From: CAYQJS01 sp964417895 | Lineage (GTDB): Bacteria > Chloroflexota > UBA6077 > SHYK01 | Length of the DNA: 64,000 bases | Direction: 5' to 3' | Assembly (NCBI GenBank): GCA_964417895.1 | Contig: CAYQJS010000012.1 | Location: forward strand, 1 to 64,000 | Shown: one piece after another, positions 1-8,881 of the stretch | Layout of the letters: the number at the start of each line of letters is the position of its first letter | Position numbering within the stretch: the stretch's first letter is position 1 | The notes under the pieces: model-generated | What the model was told of the DNA's origin: nothing | Database searches by the model: none | What the model saw: the letters and a program-made list of their open reading frames with translations, nothing else | Made by a program: the position numbers and the translations under genes

Positions 1-1
1 C

Positions 2-565
2 GTCGAAGGCGTCAGCGTGCGCCTGCCCGCGCCCTTCCTCGTCATCGCCACCCAGAACCCGATCGAGCTGGAGGGGACGTTCCCGCTGCCGGAGGCGCAG
101 CTGGACCGCTTCATCATGCGCATACGGCTCGGCTATCCGGCCCGAGACGACGAGGTTGCGGTTCTGGACTCCCAGGTGATCTCGCATCCTATCGACGACA
201 TCGGTCAGGTTATCGACGTCTCTGACCTCCTGGAGACCCACCGCGAAGTGCGGCGCATCCACGTGGACCCACTCCTGCGCGGCTACATGGTCGATCTGGT
301 GGGAGCGACGCGGACGCACACCGATGTGTACCTCGGGGCTAGCCCTCGCGGCTCCCTTTCGCTATTTCGCACAGCGCAGGCCGCGGCGCTGCTAGCCGGG
401 CGTGACTACGTCATCCCGGACGACGTCAAGATGCTCGTGGAGCCGGTCCTGGGACATCGCGTCATCATGAATCCTGCCGCGCGCGTGCGGAATGTGCAGT
501 CCGGCGCGGTGCTACGCGAAGTGCTCCAGTCGGTCTCCGTCCCGGGAACGCGAGTTCCCGCGTAG
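2..565 (+). CDS. MoxR-family AAA+ ATPase, C-terminal part (5' cut by window)
   Basis: The frame is open from base 2, so this is the 3' part of a gene starting outside the window. It carries the MoxR hallmark ATQNPIELEGTFPLPEAQLDRF (sensor-1 and arginine-finger region), followed by the C-terminal lid domain. MoxR ATPases act as chaperones that help assemble or activate partner complexes, often with a DUF58 protein and a membrane transglutaminase. Those two partners are the next genes, the first starting 11 bases downstream, so an operon is likely. The Walker A region is not in view. Family assignment is firm; the cellular target is unknown. Confidence 0.93.
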   Translation, partial: VEGVSVRLPAPFLVIATQNPIELEGTFPLPEAQLDRFIMRIRLGYPARDDEVAVLDSQVISHPIDDIGQVIDVSDLLETHREVRRIHVDPLLRGYMVDLVGATRTHTDVYLGASPRGSLSLFRTAQAAALLAGRDYVIPDDVKMLVEPVLGHRVIMNPAARVRNVQSGAVLREVLQSVSVPGTRVPA

Positions 566-575
566 CGGGTGCACC

Positions 576-1796
576 GTGAAGAGTGCAGGACTGGTCGCTC
601 TCTGGCTGGGCACACTGGTCATCGCCCTTGTCGGCGGCTGGCATGTCATGTATCGCGTTTCCTATGTGGTGCTATTGCTCTTGGTCCTCTCGTGGATCTG
701 GGCCTTTGTGGGGGCTCGCACGGTCAAGGTGGAACGCCGCAGCCGCACGGAGCGGGCTCAGGTGGGCGGGCACTTCGAGGAATGGATCGCGGTAGACAAC
801 ACGTGGTACCTGCCCAAGCCGTGGGTTGAGCTTCGTTCGGACTCCAACCTGGCGGAGCATGCGGTGCGCCGGGGGTTCTCTCTGGGGCCCAAGGCAAGAC
901 GCAGCTGGACGCTACGTACCGAGTGCACCTCCCGGGGCAAGTTCACGCTCGGAGACATTGTCGTGACGACGGGCGATCCCTTCGGGCTGTTCACGAGGGA
1001 GGTCCGCTTCCCGTCCGCCACGACCGTCGTGGTGTACCCGCGCACAGTGGACTTCGTCTCCCCTGGCCATGTCCCAGGCCAGCTTCCCGGAGGCGCAGAG
1101 CAGCGTGGTCACGTTCCGTTCGCCACTCCCGCTGCAGCGGGCGTGCGTGACTACCAGCCGGCCGACCCGTACAGCCGCATCCACTGGCCGACGACAGCGC
1201 GCCTCGGCAGGCTCATGGTCAAGGAGTTTGAGCTCGACCCGTTTTCGGACATCTGGGTTGTGCTGGACCTGGAGCGTCGGGTGCACTTTGGGCACGGGGC
1301 GGAGTCTACCGAGGAGTATTCGGTAACGGTGGCCGCTTCCCTGGCAAGACACTTTCTTATGCAGAACCGGTCCGTGGGGCTGCTGGCTCAGCGGGAGATT
1401 CTGCAGCCCGACCGAGGGATCCGGCAGCTCACCAAGGTGCTCGAGCTGCTCGCCGTCGTCAAGGCGGATCGCTGGGACAGCCTCACTGAGCTGCTCTCCG
1501 CCGAGAGCATGCGCCTGAGTCGACTCGCAACGGTCGTGGTGGTTACACCCTCGGTCGATGCCGACTGGGTAACTGTCTGCCAGCACCTGGCTGAGCGCAG
1601 CGTGAAGGTGCTGGTGGCGCTCGTGGAGTCTGCAACGTTCGGGAGCGGCGTCGCCGCCATCGACGTGGTCGGGTCATTGGCCGCCGCCAATGTGCCCACG
1701 TATCTGGTGAAACGCGGCGAGCCGCTGGAAGCTTTGCTTACTCAGCCGAAAGAGACCGGCGCTCGGAGCGCCGAGTGGATGGTGCAGCATGCTTAG
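576..1796 (+). CDS. DUF58 domain protein, membrane-anchored partner of MoxR
   Basis: About 406 residues from a GTG at 576, chosen because it follows the moxR stop closely and leads straight into two hydrophobic segments (about residues 5-45). The family core with RDYQPADPYSRIHW lies near residues 190-205, followed by a region resembling a von Willebrand A fold. An in-frame opening upstream to 492 would overlap moxR and adds residues that look like shadow sequence. The stop overlaps the next gene by 8 bases, implying translational coupling. Molecular function is not established; the family repeatedly occurs with MoxR and transglutaminase genes. Confidence 0.9.
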   Translation: MKSAGLVALWLGTLVIALVGGWHVMYRVSYVVLLLLVLSWIWAFVGARTVKVERRSRTERAQVGGHFEEWIAVDNTWYLPKPWVELRSDSNLAEHAVRRGFSLGPKARRSWTLRTECTSRGKFTLGDIVVTTGDPFGLFTREVRFPSATTVVVYPRTVDFVSPGHVPGQLPGGAEQRGHVPFATPAAAGVRDYQPADPYSRIHWPTTARLGRLMVKEFELDPFSDIWVVLDLERRVHFGHGAESTEEYSVTVAASLARHFLMQNRSVGLLAQREILQPDRGIRQLTKVLELLAVVKADRWDSLTELLSAESMRLSRLATVVVVTPSVDADWVTVCQHLAERSVKVLVALVESATFGSGVAAIDVVGSLAAANVPTYLVKRGEPLEALLTQPKETGARSAEWMVQHA

Positions 1797-4047
1797 GCCT
1801 CATCAGGCGCTCGGCCCGGGCGATCTGTGGCTCGCCGCGGCCCTAGTCGCCGTTCTCTCCGTTGTGCCCGCGGTGTCTGTACAGGCCGCCGGCTGGTCGG
1901 ACCGGCTCGAGCCGGTTCCATGGATTGCGACCGCCGGCGTGATCGCGGGCTTCGTGCTCTCGAGAGCCCCCCTGAGGCAGCTCCACAGCCACCTGGTCGG
2001 CGTTGCAGCCGGCATCGCCATCGCCACGCTTCAATACGCGTGGTTTCTCCCCATGGACTCCGTACTGGTGCGGGTTCGGGTGTTCGTCGTGCGCGTGGCT
2101 GACTGGTTTGGGGCGGCGTTCTCCGGGGCCGCAAGCACCGACAATCTGCTGTTCGCTTACACGATGGCGCTCTTGGCGTGGCTCATTGGATACCTCGGGG
2201 CGTGGTATGCGGGCCGGAAGCTGACACCGTGGTGGGCTATCGTTCCTTCCGGGGCCGGGCTCCTCCTCAACCTCTCGTTCGCACCGCCCGACCTCCTCTG
2301 GTTGGTCACCGTCCACCTGATAGCGAGCTTTTTGCTTCTAGTAGTGCTGAGCTCCAGAGGAAAAGTCGCCCACTGGAGGTCCGGGCAAGTCGACCACGGT
2401 TTTTTGCAGGGGGCGAGCTTCGCCGCCACTGGAGTGGCCGTCGGCCTTGCCATCATGTTCCTGGCGTGGCGGTTGCCGGTCGGAGAGGTGAGCCGCGCCG
2501 TTGCGTCGACGTGGGAGAACGTTGCCACACCGTGGCAGAACGTGCAGGTTCAATTCGATCGACTCTTCGCGTCATTGAATCCCTCTCCTCTGTCGGGTCG
2601 TGGACTCACGGTCGCCCAGACTATGGCCCCGCGCGGATCATTCGAGTTGGGTGAGGACCCGGTGATGCGCATCGTCGGACGCGAGCCGGCATACTGGCGG
2701 GCCGCGACACTGGACCGCTACACAGGTCGAGTGATGACCAATACCGGCACGGTCTCCCAGCGCCTCGACCGGAGTCAGCCTCTCGACGGATCCATGCAGA
2801 CGGACGACGGTCGCAGGTTCGTGGAGTACTCGGTGACGCTGTTGGCCCCATCGAGCGCCGTAATCTACGCGCCCGACGCGCCCATGACAGTGAGCGTCGC
2901 CACGGTGTACGACTATCGCGGAGTGCCTGCCGACTTCGCGCTGCTCCGTCCCGTCACGCCGCTCCGCGAGCAGCAGCGGTACAGCGTATTAGCGTCTGTG
3001 TCGACGGCGTCCATCTCGGAGCTACGGCAGGCGGGAACCATTTACCCTCAGTGGACACGAGCCTATCTGCAATTGCCGCCTGAGCTGCCGGAGGCTGTGC
3101 GACGCGAGTCCTGGCGCGTGGTTGGCGATGCCACGAACGTGTACGACGCGGCCAGCGCCGTCGAGCAGTACCTGCGCTCGCTCAAGTACAGCACGCGGGT
3201 GCCGGTCCCTCCAGCTGACCGCGACTGGATCAGCTTCCTTCTCTTCGAGTCAAAGGAGGGCTACTGCGACTACTACGCCACGGGCATGACGGTCATGCTG
3301 CGCGCCATCGGGATTCCGGCACGGGTGGCCAGCGGCTATGTGACCGGTGATTGGGAGCCCGCGACGCAGTCGTATCTGATTAGCGAGCGTCATGCGCACA
3401 CTTGGACGGAGGTCTACTTCCCCGGGTATGGCTGGATCACCTTCGAGCCATCGGCCAACAGGCCTGGGCCAGTTCGGCCGGAGCGTCCACTGGTGGCCCA
3501 GACCGAGGAGGAGATGCAGCGCGTCCTGGAGGGGGCCGAGGGGTTGCAGGACTTTCTCGAGGACGAGGACTTGCTGGACAGCGGCTCTTTCATCCCGCTG
3601 CCCGCCGATCAGGGCCCGGCGTATCCACTGGGGATCATCGTCCTGTTCACGCTCGCTGTGGCCATGTTGGCGGGGATGGTGATTGTCGCCGCTGCCTGGT
3701 TCCGGGGCATTCCGGGACTACCGGTGTTCGCGCGCGGGTATGCCCGCATCGTTCGGCTGGCATCGTGGTGCGGGCTGGCGCCGGCGCGTGGCCACACTCC
3801 GTACGAATACACCCGCCATCTGGCCCGGGCGGTTCCAGCGGCGGCCGAACCACTCGAGGCCATAGCCAATGCGTACGTAGCCGGCGCCTACGGGGGAAAG
3901 GGGCCGGAGAGCGGAGTGGCGCAGCGGCTCCGCGCGGCTGCCGCGGAGGCGCAACGGCTTCTATTCCGCTCACTGGCAATGGGGCGGCTGCAGGCTTACC
4001 TGTCGTCGCGACTGCGCGAGGTAACAGAGACGGACCGGCGGCGGTAG
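1789..4047 (+). CDS. TgpA-like membrane transglutaminase (DUF3488/transglutaminase/DUF4129)
   Basis: 752 residues: an N-terminal bundle of hydrophobic segments (about 1-235), an extracytoplasmic region, a transglutaminase-like core, another membrane segment (about 610-635) and a C-terminal DUF4129-like cytoplasmic tail. Catalytic candidates are Cys493 in GYCDYYA, His537 in HAHTWTEVYF, and an acidic residue in WITFEPS (Glu553), where many relatives have Asp. The protein is predicted to act on proteins or peptides at the outer face of the membrane. Third gene of the MoxR-DUF58-TgpA set, overlapping DUF58 by 8 bases. Substrate unknown. Confidence 0.9.
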   Translation: MLRPHQALGPGDLWLAAALVAVLSVVPAVSVQAAGWSDRLEPVPWIATAGVIAGFVLSRAPLRQLHSHLVGVAAGIAIATLQYAWFLPMDSVLVRVRVFVVRVADWFGAAFSGAASTDNLLFAYTMALLAWLIGYLGAWYAGRKLTPWWAIVPSGAGLLLNLSFAPPDLLWLVTVHLIASFLLLVVLSSRGKVAHWRSGQVDHGFLQGASFAATGVAVGLAIMFLAWRLPVGEVSRAVASTWENVATPWQNVQVQFDRLFASLNPSPLSGRGLTVAQTMAPRGSFELGEDPVMRIVGREPAYWRAATLDRYTGRVMTNTGTVSQRLDRSQPLDGSMQTDDGRRFVEYSVTLLAPSSAVIYAPDAPMTVSVATVYDYRGVPADFALLRPVTPLREQQRYSVLASVSTASISELRQAGTIYPQWTRAYLQLPPELPEAVRRESWRVVGDATNVYDAASAVEQYLRSLKYSTRVPVPPADRDWISFLLFESKEGYCDYYATGMTVMLRAIGIPARVASGYVTGDWEPATQSYLISERHAHTWTEVYFPGYGWITFEPSANRPGPVRPERPLVAQTEEEMQRVLEGAEGLQDFLEDEDLLDSGSFIPLPADQGPAYPLGIIVLFTLAVAMLAGMVIVAAAWFRGIPGLPVFARGYARIVRLASWCGLAPARGHTPYEYTRHLARAVPAAAEPLEAIANAYVAGAYGGKGPESGVAQRLRAAAAEAQRLLFRSLAMGRLQAYLSSRLREVTETDRRR

Positions 4048-4096
4048 CGTGCCAGGCCGCCCTCCGGAACTTCTGCGTTGGGCGTCAGTGCAAACC

Positions 4097-4126
4097 TTGA
4101 CGCTATAACTCCCGATAAGGTACGAT
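4097..4126 (+). promoter_or_regulatory. sigma-70-like promoter for the peptide ABC ATPase genes
   Basis: TTGACG at 4097-4102 and TACGAT at 4121-4126, separated by 18 bases and lying 48 bases before the GTG start at 4174. It sits in the gap after the transglutaminase gene. Identified by pattern only. Confidence 0.5.
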
Positions 4127-4173
4127 GCGCGCCACTTTACGGAAGGTCCGAACACCCACAGGTAGGTGCAATC

Positions 4174-5160
4174 GTGGAGCCGCTTCTCGAAGTCAAGAAC
4201 CTCCGAACGCAGTTTCAGACTAGCGAAGGTATCGTCCACGCGGTCAACGGTATCTCCTACACCGTCATGCCAGGCGAGGCCGTGGGCTTGGTCGGCGAGA
4301 GCGGCTGCGGCAAAACCATCAGCGCTCTCTCCCTCTTGAAGCTCGTGCCCAGGCCAGGGGAGATCGTGGGTGGCGAGGTCCTGTTCGAAGGCAGGGACCT
4401 CTTGCAGTACAACGAGGATGAGATCCGCCGGGTCCGGGGCAACGAGATCGCCATGATCTTCCAGGACCCGATGACCTCGCTGAACCCGGTGCTTTCCGTC
4501 CGGACCCAGATGACGGAGCCGCTGATCCTCCACAAAGGCATGGATCAGTCGGCCGCCGACCGGCGGGCGATCGAGCTGCTCGACCTGGTCGAGGTGCCGG
4601 CGGCGCGCACGCGCCTGCGCGACTACCCCCACCAGTTCAGCGGGGGTATGCGCCAGCGCGTGATGATCGCTATGGCGCTGGCGTGCGAGCCGAAGCTGCT
4701 CATCGCCGACGAGCCCACCACCGCCCTCGACGTAACGATCCAGGCGCAGATTCTCGACATCGTGACCAAGCTGCGGCGCGAGGTGGGCATGGCGCTAGTC
4801 ATGATCACGCACGACCTGGGCGTGGTCGCAGGCATCTGTGACCGAATCAACGTCATGTATGCCGGCTACATCGTGGAGCAAGCTGGGGCCCTGGAGTTAT
4901 TCGCCAACCCGCGCCACCCCTACACTCTTGGTTTACTCCGCTCTATCCCGCGCATAGACATGGAGCGCAAGACGCGGCTCATCCCGATCGAGGGGTTTCC
5001 CCCTGACCTCGTAACCATCGGTGGTCATTGTCCATTTCTAGCCAGGTGCGTGTACGCGGTCGGCCGGAGCGAGGAGGAGAACCCGACCTTGCAGCCGGTT
5101 GGCAACGACCACAACGTGGCGTGCTGGGTCGACGTCTACGCAGACGGGAAGGGGAACTGA
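4174..5160 (+). CDS. oppD: Dipeptide/oligopeptide ABC transporter ATP-binding protein (DppD/OppD type)
   Basis: About 328 residues from a GTG at 4174, preceded by AGGTAGG-like sequence; an ATG at 4078 adds residues not typical of the family. Visible motifs are Walker A GESGCGKT (about 41-48), Q-loop FQDPMTSLNPV, signature SGGMRQRV, Walker B LLIADEPTTALD and the switch histidine in MITHDLGVV. The C-terminal oligo/dipeptide transporter extension follows, with its cysteines (CPFLARC). It energises uptake of peptides or related solutes with a partner ATPase and two permeases. No permease is adjacent; a peptide-type binding protein lies far away at the window's right edge. Confidence 0.93.
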   Translation: MEPLLEVKNLRTQFQTSEGIVHAVNGISYTVMPGEAVGLVGESGCGKTISALSLLKLVPRPGEIVGGEVLFEGRDLLQYNEDEIRRVRGNEIAMIFQDPMTSLNPVLSVRTQMTEPLILHKGMDQSAADRRAIELLDLVEVPAARTRLRDYPHQFSGGMRQRVMIAMALACEPKLLIADEPTTALDVTIQAQILDIVTKLRREVGMALVMITHDLGVVAGICDRINVMYAGYIVEQAGALELFANPRHPYTLGLLRSIPRIDMERKTRLIPIEGFPPDLVTIGGHCPFLARCVYAVGRSEEENPTLQPVGNDHNVACWVDVYADGKGN

Positions 5161-5162
5161 TC

Positions 5163-5876
5163 ATGACCGCAGTCTCGCCGGAACCGCAGACGAGATCGAG
5201 GCTTGCGCAGGCCGACACGCTGCTCGACGTCAAGAATCTGAAGATGTATTTCCCTGTCCGTCGGGGTCTGATCATCGAGCGCGTGGTCGGCCACGTCCAC
5301 GCCGTCGACGACATCTCGTTCCATGTGAAGCGGGGTGAGACGCTCGGTCTCGTCGGCGAGAGCGGCTGCGGCAAGTCCACGACAGGTCGCGCGGTGCTCC
5401 AGATCTACAAACCGACCGCCGGACACGTGCTCTATGAGGGCACCGACATCACGAAGCTGAGCACCCGGGCGCTGATCCCCTACCGACGCAACATGCAAAT
5501 GATCTTCCAGGACCCGTTCGCATCCCTCGACCCGCGCATGACGGTCGGCGGGATCGTCGCTGAACCCCTGGAGATCCACAGGTTGGCGCGCGGCAAGGAG
5601 AAAGAGGAGCGCGTGCGGGAGATGCTCCGAGTCGTCGGCCTCAACCCCTACTTCGCGAATCGCTATCCCCATGAGTTCAGCGGCGGGCAGCGCCAGCGCA
5701 TCGGGGTAGCCCGCGCCCTCGTCCTCGATCCCGAGTTCATCGTCTGCGACGAGCCCATCAGCGCGCTGGATGTCTCCATCCGGGCCCAGATCCTGAACAT
5801 CCTATTGGAGCTGCGTCAGAAGAAGCGCATCGCGCTGCTCTTCATTTCTCACGACCTGGCCGTCGTAGGGCGAATA
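5163..5876 (+). CDS. oppF: Peptide ABC transporter ATP-binding protein (DppF/OppF type), 5' part up to an assembly gap
   Basis: Starts at ATG 5163, two bases after the oppD stop. Walker A GESGCGKSTTGRA, Q-loop FQDPFASLDPRM, signature SGGQRQRI, Walker B VCDEPISALD and the switch SHDLAVV are all present before the N run at 5877. The sequence after the gap restarts at the Walker-B-adjacent ALDVSI motif, so it repeats about 38 residues already encoded here. This piece is therefore not simply continued by the next one, and it should be treated as the N-terminal two thirds of one OppF-type protein. Confidence 0.88.
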
Positions 5877-5886
5877 NNNNNNNNNN
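5877..5886. other. Assembly gap (10 N) with a homology discontinuity
   Basis: A run of ten N, the usual placeholder for unknown length. The coding sequence on either side overlaps in homology, so the join is either a collapsed pair of paralogous ATPase genes or a wrong scaffold link. Confidence 0.95.
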
Positions 5887-5887
5887 C

Positions 5888-6355
5888 GCGCTGGATGTTT
5901 CCATTCAGGCACAGATGATCAACCTGCTCGAAGACCTGCAAGAGCGCTTCAACCTGACCTACCTGTTTATCGCGCACGACCTGGCAGTGGTGCGGCACAT
6001 CAGCGACCGTGTGGCCGTCATGTACGTCGGCAAGATCGTTGAGGTTGCCGACCGCAACGAGCTCTACGACCTGCCACTGCACCCCTACACCAGGGCGCTG
6101 CTCTCCGCCGTGCCGATCCCGGATCCCGCCGTGGAGCGGGGCCGTTCGCGAATCATCCTCAAGGGCGACGTTCCGAGCCCGGTGACCCCCCCCAGTGGGT
6201 GTCGCTTCCATCCCCGCTGTCCGTTCGCACGGGCGGACTGCTCGGACGCTGAGCCCCCGCTGCAAGAGGTGAGGCCGAATCACTGGGTCGCGTGCTTTTA
6301 CTGGAAAGAGATCGGCGAAGGTCCCGATGTAGTTTCGCCCATCTCGCCGAATTAG
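5888..6355 (+). CDS. Peptide ABC transporter ATP-binding protein, 3' part after the gap (probably a different OppF copy)
   Basis: The open frame begins at the gap with ALDVSIQAQMINLL, continues through FIAHDLAVVRHISDRVAVMYVGK and ends with the C-terminal peptide-transporter extension (HPYTRALLSAVP, CRFHPRCPFARADC). It restarts upstream of where the 5' fragment stopped and differs from it there (QERFNLTYLFIAHD against QKKRIALLFISHD). It is therefore probably the end of a second paralogue. The stop overlaps the stop of the convergent HEAT gene by 4 bases. Confidence 0.85.
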   Translation, partial: ALDVSIQAQMINLLEDLQERFNLTYLFIAHDLAVVRHISDRVAVMYVGKIVEVADRNELYDLPLHPYTRALLSAVPIPDPAVERGRSRIILKGDVPSPVTPPSGCRFHPRCPFARADCSDAEPPLQEVRPNHWVACFYWKEIGEGPDVVSPISPN

Positions 6356-7275
6356 CTCAGCGGCAGATCTCGCATCGGGTCCTCGCCGTCGATCAGCGTC
6401 TCCATGGCGTCGCGTGCCGCGTCGCGCATAGCCTGGTCGCGGGAGTGCATAAGTTCGGATAGCGCTGCTCTGGCATCAGACCCGCCGATCAGGCCGAGCG
6501 CTTCGATGGCCGCCATTCGAACGTCCTCATCCCGATCGTCGAGCCGAGCCACGAGCGCGGGCACCAGCCGCTCGTCCGCCAGCTCGCCGGCCGCGTCCGC
6601 CGCCAATGCGCGCAGGTCCGCGTCATCGTCCTCCAACTCGGCCACCAGGTCGGGAATCCATACGTCCTGGCAGTTGCGGCCCATGGCCTCGACAGCGGCG
6701 TCACGCAGATCGGGCTGAAGGTGGGCCTGCCGAATCTCTGCCTCGGACCGCGGGGTCGTGATGTAGGCGAGGGATAGGAGGGCCGCGCGCCGCGTGCTCA
6801 GGTCCGCGCTGGCTTGATGGAGCTGGCGGACCAGCGCCGACTCCAGGCGCTCCTGGGCGCCCTGGGGCCATTCTTCGGTTTGAGCGGCCAGCGTGTAGGA
6901 GCCCAGCGCCTCCAGCGCTGCGACGCGCACGCGTGTGTCCGGGTCATAGGACGCGGCCGCGAGGTAACCGTCCAGCAGGTCGATCGGCGCCTCCTCCGCC
7001 GCCAGCCGCAGCGCCATTTCGCGAACCACTGAATCACGATCGTCCAGGGCCTGCGCGTAAATCACAAAAAAGTCCAGGATGAGGTTCTCCGAGGCAGCTT
7101 TACTCAGTCTGCCAAGGAGCGTCGCGTGCTCGTCAGACCCGAGCTGCTCCCACAACCGATGGAAGCGGGCGAGGGATTCACCCTGGAGATCGCTCAGCGA
7201 TTCCAGCAGCTCTCCGCGCGGCTCCTGCCTCGCGGAGAGTACGCGTTCCAGCTCCTCATATGGGTCGTCTGCCAT
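6352..7275 (-). CDS. HEAT-repeat protein
   Basis: About 307 residues starting at MADDPYEELERVL (ATG at 7275), four bases after the proS stop; a longer reading to 7356 would overlap proS. The sequence is rich in HEAT-like helical pairs, for example TRVRVAALEALGSY, DADLRALAADAAGEL and EDVRMAAIEALGLIGG, mostly in the C-terminal two thirds. Such repeats form a curved scaffold for protein-protein contact. No catalytic motif is seen. Likely co-transcribed with proS. Its partner is unknown. Confidence 0.88.
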   Translation of the reverse strand: MADDPYEELERVLSARQEPRGELLESLSDLQGESLARFHRLWEQLGSDEHATLLGRLSKAASENLILDFFVIYAQALDDRDSVVREMALRLAAEEAPIDLLDGYLAAASYDPDTRVRVAALEALGSYTLAAQTEEWPQGAQERLESALVRQLHQASADLSTRRAALLSLAYITTPRSEAEIRQAHLQPDLRDAAVEAMGRNCQDVWIPDLVAELEDDDADLRALAADAAGELADERLVPALVARLDDRDEDVRMAAIEALGLIGGSDARAALSELMHSRDQAMRDAARDAMETLIDGEDPMRDLPLS

Positions 7276-7279
7276 CTCG

Positions 7280-8731
7280 CTAATAGGATCGAGCGAACAC
7301 GGCTGTTCGCTCGGCGCGGCGTTTGCAAACGAGGCAATCGCCCGGCTCGTCGCCACCTTCGAGGGGAATACAGCGGAGTGTCGCGCCCGTTCGGGTCTTC
7401 ACTTCCTCCTCGCACCCGGAACCCCCGCACCATGGGGCCCAGAAGAAGCCGCGCTCGCGCTCGATTTGCTCCGCGATTTCGTCGACCGACCCAACATGGT
7501 GAGTCCGTTTGGCACGGAATGTGGCGGCCCGCTCGAACAACGAGGATTGGATCGAATCCAGGATCTCGGGCACGCGCGACGCCAGGCCAGCTACGGGGAT
7601 CGCCTCCCGGGCCCTCGTGTCGCGCCGAACCGCGAGCGCTTTCCCCTCGGCTACGTCGCGCGGACCGATCTCGAGGCGCAGCGGGACGCCGCGCAGCTCC
7701 CACTCGTTGAACTTCCACCCTGGTTTGTTGTCAGACCAGTCTGCGTGGAAGCGAGCGACGCCCGTTAGCTGCCGGCCAATGCTTTCCACGGCATCGTGGA
7801 CTCGGTCACGCTCGTCGTCGTGTCGATAGATGGGCACGATGACAAGCTGGTAGGGGGCGACGCGTGGCGGCATGATGAGCCCCGCGTCATCCCCGTGAGT
7901 CATGATCAGGCCTCCGATCAGGCGCGTGCTGGCGCCCCAGCTCGTCGTCCACGCGTGGCGGCGCTCGCCGTCCATGTCAAGAAACGCAATGTTGAACGCC
8001 TTGGAGAAGTGTTGTCCGAAGGAGTGCGACGTGCCCGCCTGCAGGGCGCGTCCATCCCCCATCATGGCCTCGACCGTATACGTCGACTCCGCGCCTGCGA
8101 ACTTCTCGGCGTCAGACTTGCGCCCGGTGATGACCGGGATCGCCAGCTCGTTCTCCGCGAAATCGCGGTACACGTCCAGCATGCGGAGAACCTCCTCCAT
8201 CGCCTCGGCCTCGGTGCGATGTGCAGTGTGGCCCTCCTGCCAGAGAAACTCGGTGGTGCGGAGAAAGAGGTAGGTGCGCTTCTCCCAGCGGACGACGTTG
8301 GCCCACTGGTTGATGAGGATCGGCAGATCGCGCCAGGATTGGACCCATTTGCTGTACATCGTGCCGATGATGGCCTCAGACGTCGGGCGGACGGCGAGCC
8401 GCTCCTCCAGGTCCTCGCTCCCCGCCGCTGTGACCCACGCGACCTCGGGGTTGAATCCCGCCACGTGCTCGGCCTCGCGCTGCAACAGGCTCTCGGGGAT
8501 GAACAGGGGGAAATATGCGTTGAGATGGCCGGTGGCCTTGATGCGGGCGTCGAGCTTCGCCTGCATGTTCTCCCAGAGGGTGTAGCCGTACGGACGAATG
8601 ACCATGCAGCCCCGCACGGGCGAGTAATCGGCGAGTTGCGCCTTGAGGATCACGTCCGTGTACCAGCGCGAGTAGTCATCGCTCTTGTCGGTGATCTGCC
8701 GCACGAATCGGCTCTCGTCCGCCAACTCCAC
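7280..8731 (-). CDS. proS: Prolyl-tRNA synthetase, archaeal/eukaryotic-like ProS type 3
   Basis: 483 residues, the usual length for the ProS type that lacks the bacterial insertion domain. Class II motifs are visible: motif 2 around RWEKRTYLFLRTTEFLWQEGHTAH and motif 3 around GASTRLIGGLIMTHGDD. An anticodon-binding domain follows. The C-terminal domain carries a Cys cluster (CGGSGCEE ... CLVCKRR) and ends in a conserved tyrosine, as in this subtype. It charges tRNA-Pro with proline. First gene of a two-gene minus-strand unit with the HEAT protein; divergent from alr. Confidence 0.96.
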   Translation of the reverse strand: MELADESRFVRQITDKSDDYSRWYTDVILKAQLADYSPVRGCMVIRPYGYTLWENMQAKLDARIKATGHLNAYFPLFIPESLLQREAEHVAGFNPEVAWVTAAGSEDLEERLAVRPTSEAIIGTMYSKWVQSWRDLPILINQWANVVRWEKRTYLFLRTTEFLWQEGHTAHRTEAEAMEEVLRMLDVYRDFAENELAIPVITGRKSDAEKFAGAESTYTVEAMMGDGRALQAGTSHSFGQHFSKAFNIAFLDMDGERRHAWTTSWGASTRLIGGLIMTHGDDAGLIMPPRVAPYQLVIVPIYRHDDERDRVHDAVESIGRQLTGVARFHADWSDNKPGWKFNEWELRGVPLRLEIGPRDVAEGKALAVRRDTRAREAIPVAGLASRVPEILDSIQSSLFERAATFRAKRTHHVGSVDEIAEQIERERGFFWAPWCGGSGCEEEVKTRTGATLRCIPLEGGDEPGDCLVCKRRAERTAVFARSY

Positions 8732-8755
8732 ACCTCCGTTGTGACGAGATTGTAC

Positions 8756-8803
8756 CGTTCGCCCGGCGGCGAACGAGATGGGCGCCCCTGGGGTGCCTAT
8801 AAA
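8756..8803. promoter_or_regulatory. Divergent proS/alr intergenic region with hairpin and possible -10
   Basis: A perfect 8-bp stem with a 4-base loop (CGTTCGCC/GGCGAACG, 8756-8775) lies 24 bases upstream of the proS start, so it could sit in the proS leader. TATAAA at 8798-8803 could be a -10 for alr, but no convincing -35 is visible. Confidence 0.3.
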
Positions 8804-8881
8804 ATGTCACACTGAGCCTGCGCGCCGTCCGGCGCGGCATGGACGGAACGGGCCGCTCGACGCGGGCGAGCGGTACTCTCG

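Noticed and set aside
912..1586. Long antisense ORF opposite the DUF58 gene
   Set aside because: A GC-rich shadow frame with no motif; the DUF58 frame on the other strand is clearly coding.
7796..8815. 339-codon plus-strand ORF opposite proS
   Set aside because: Antisense to a fully conserved synthetase; Arg/His-rich low-information translation.
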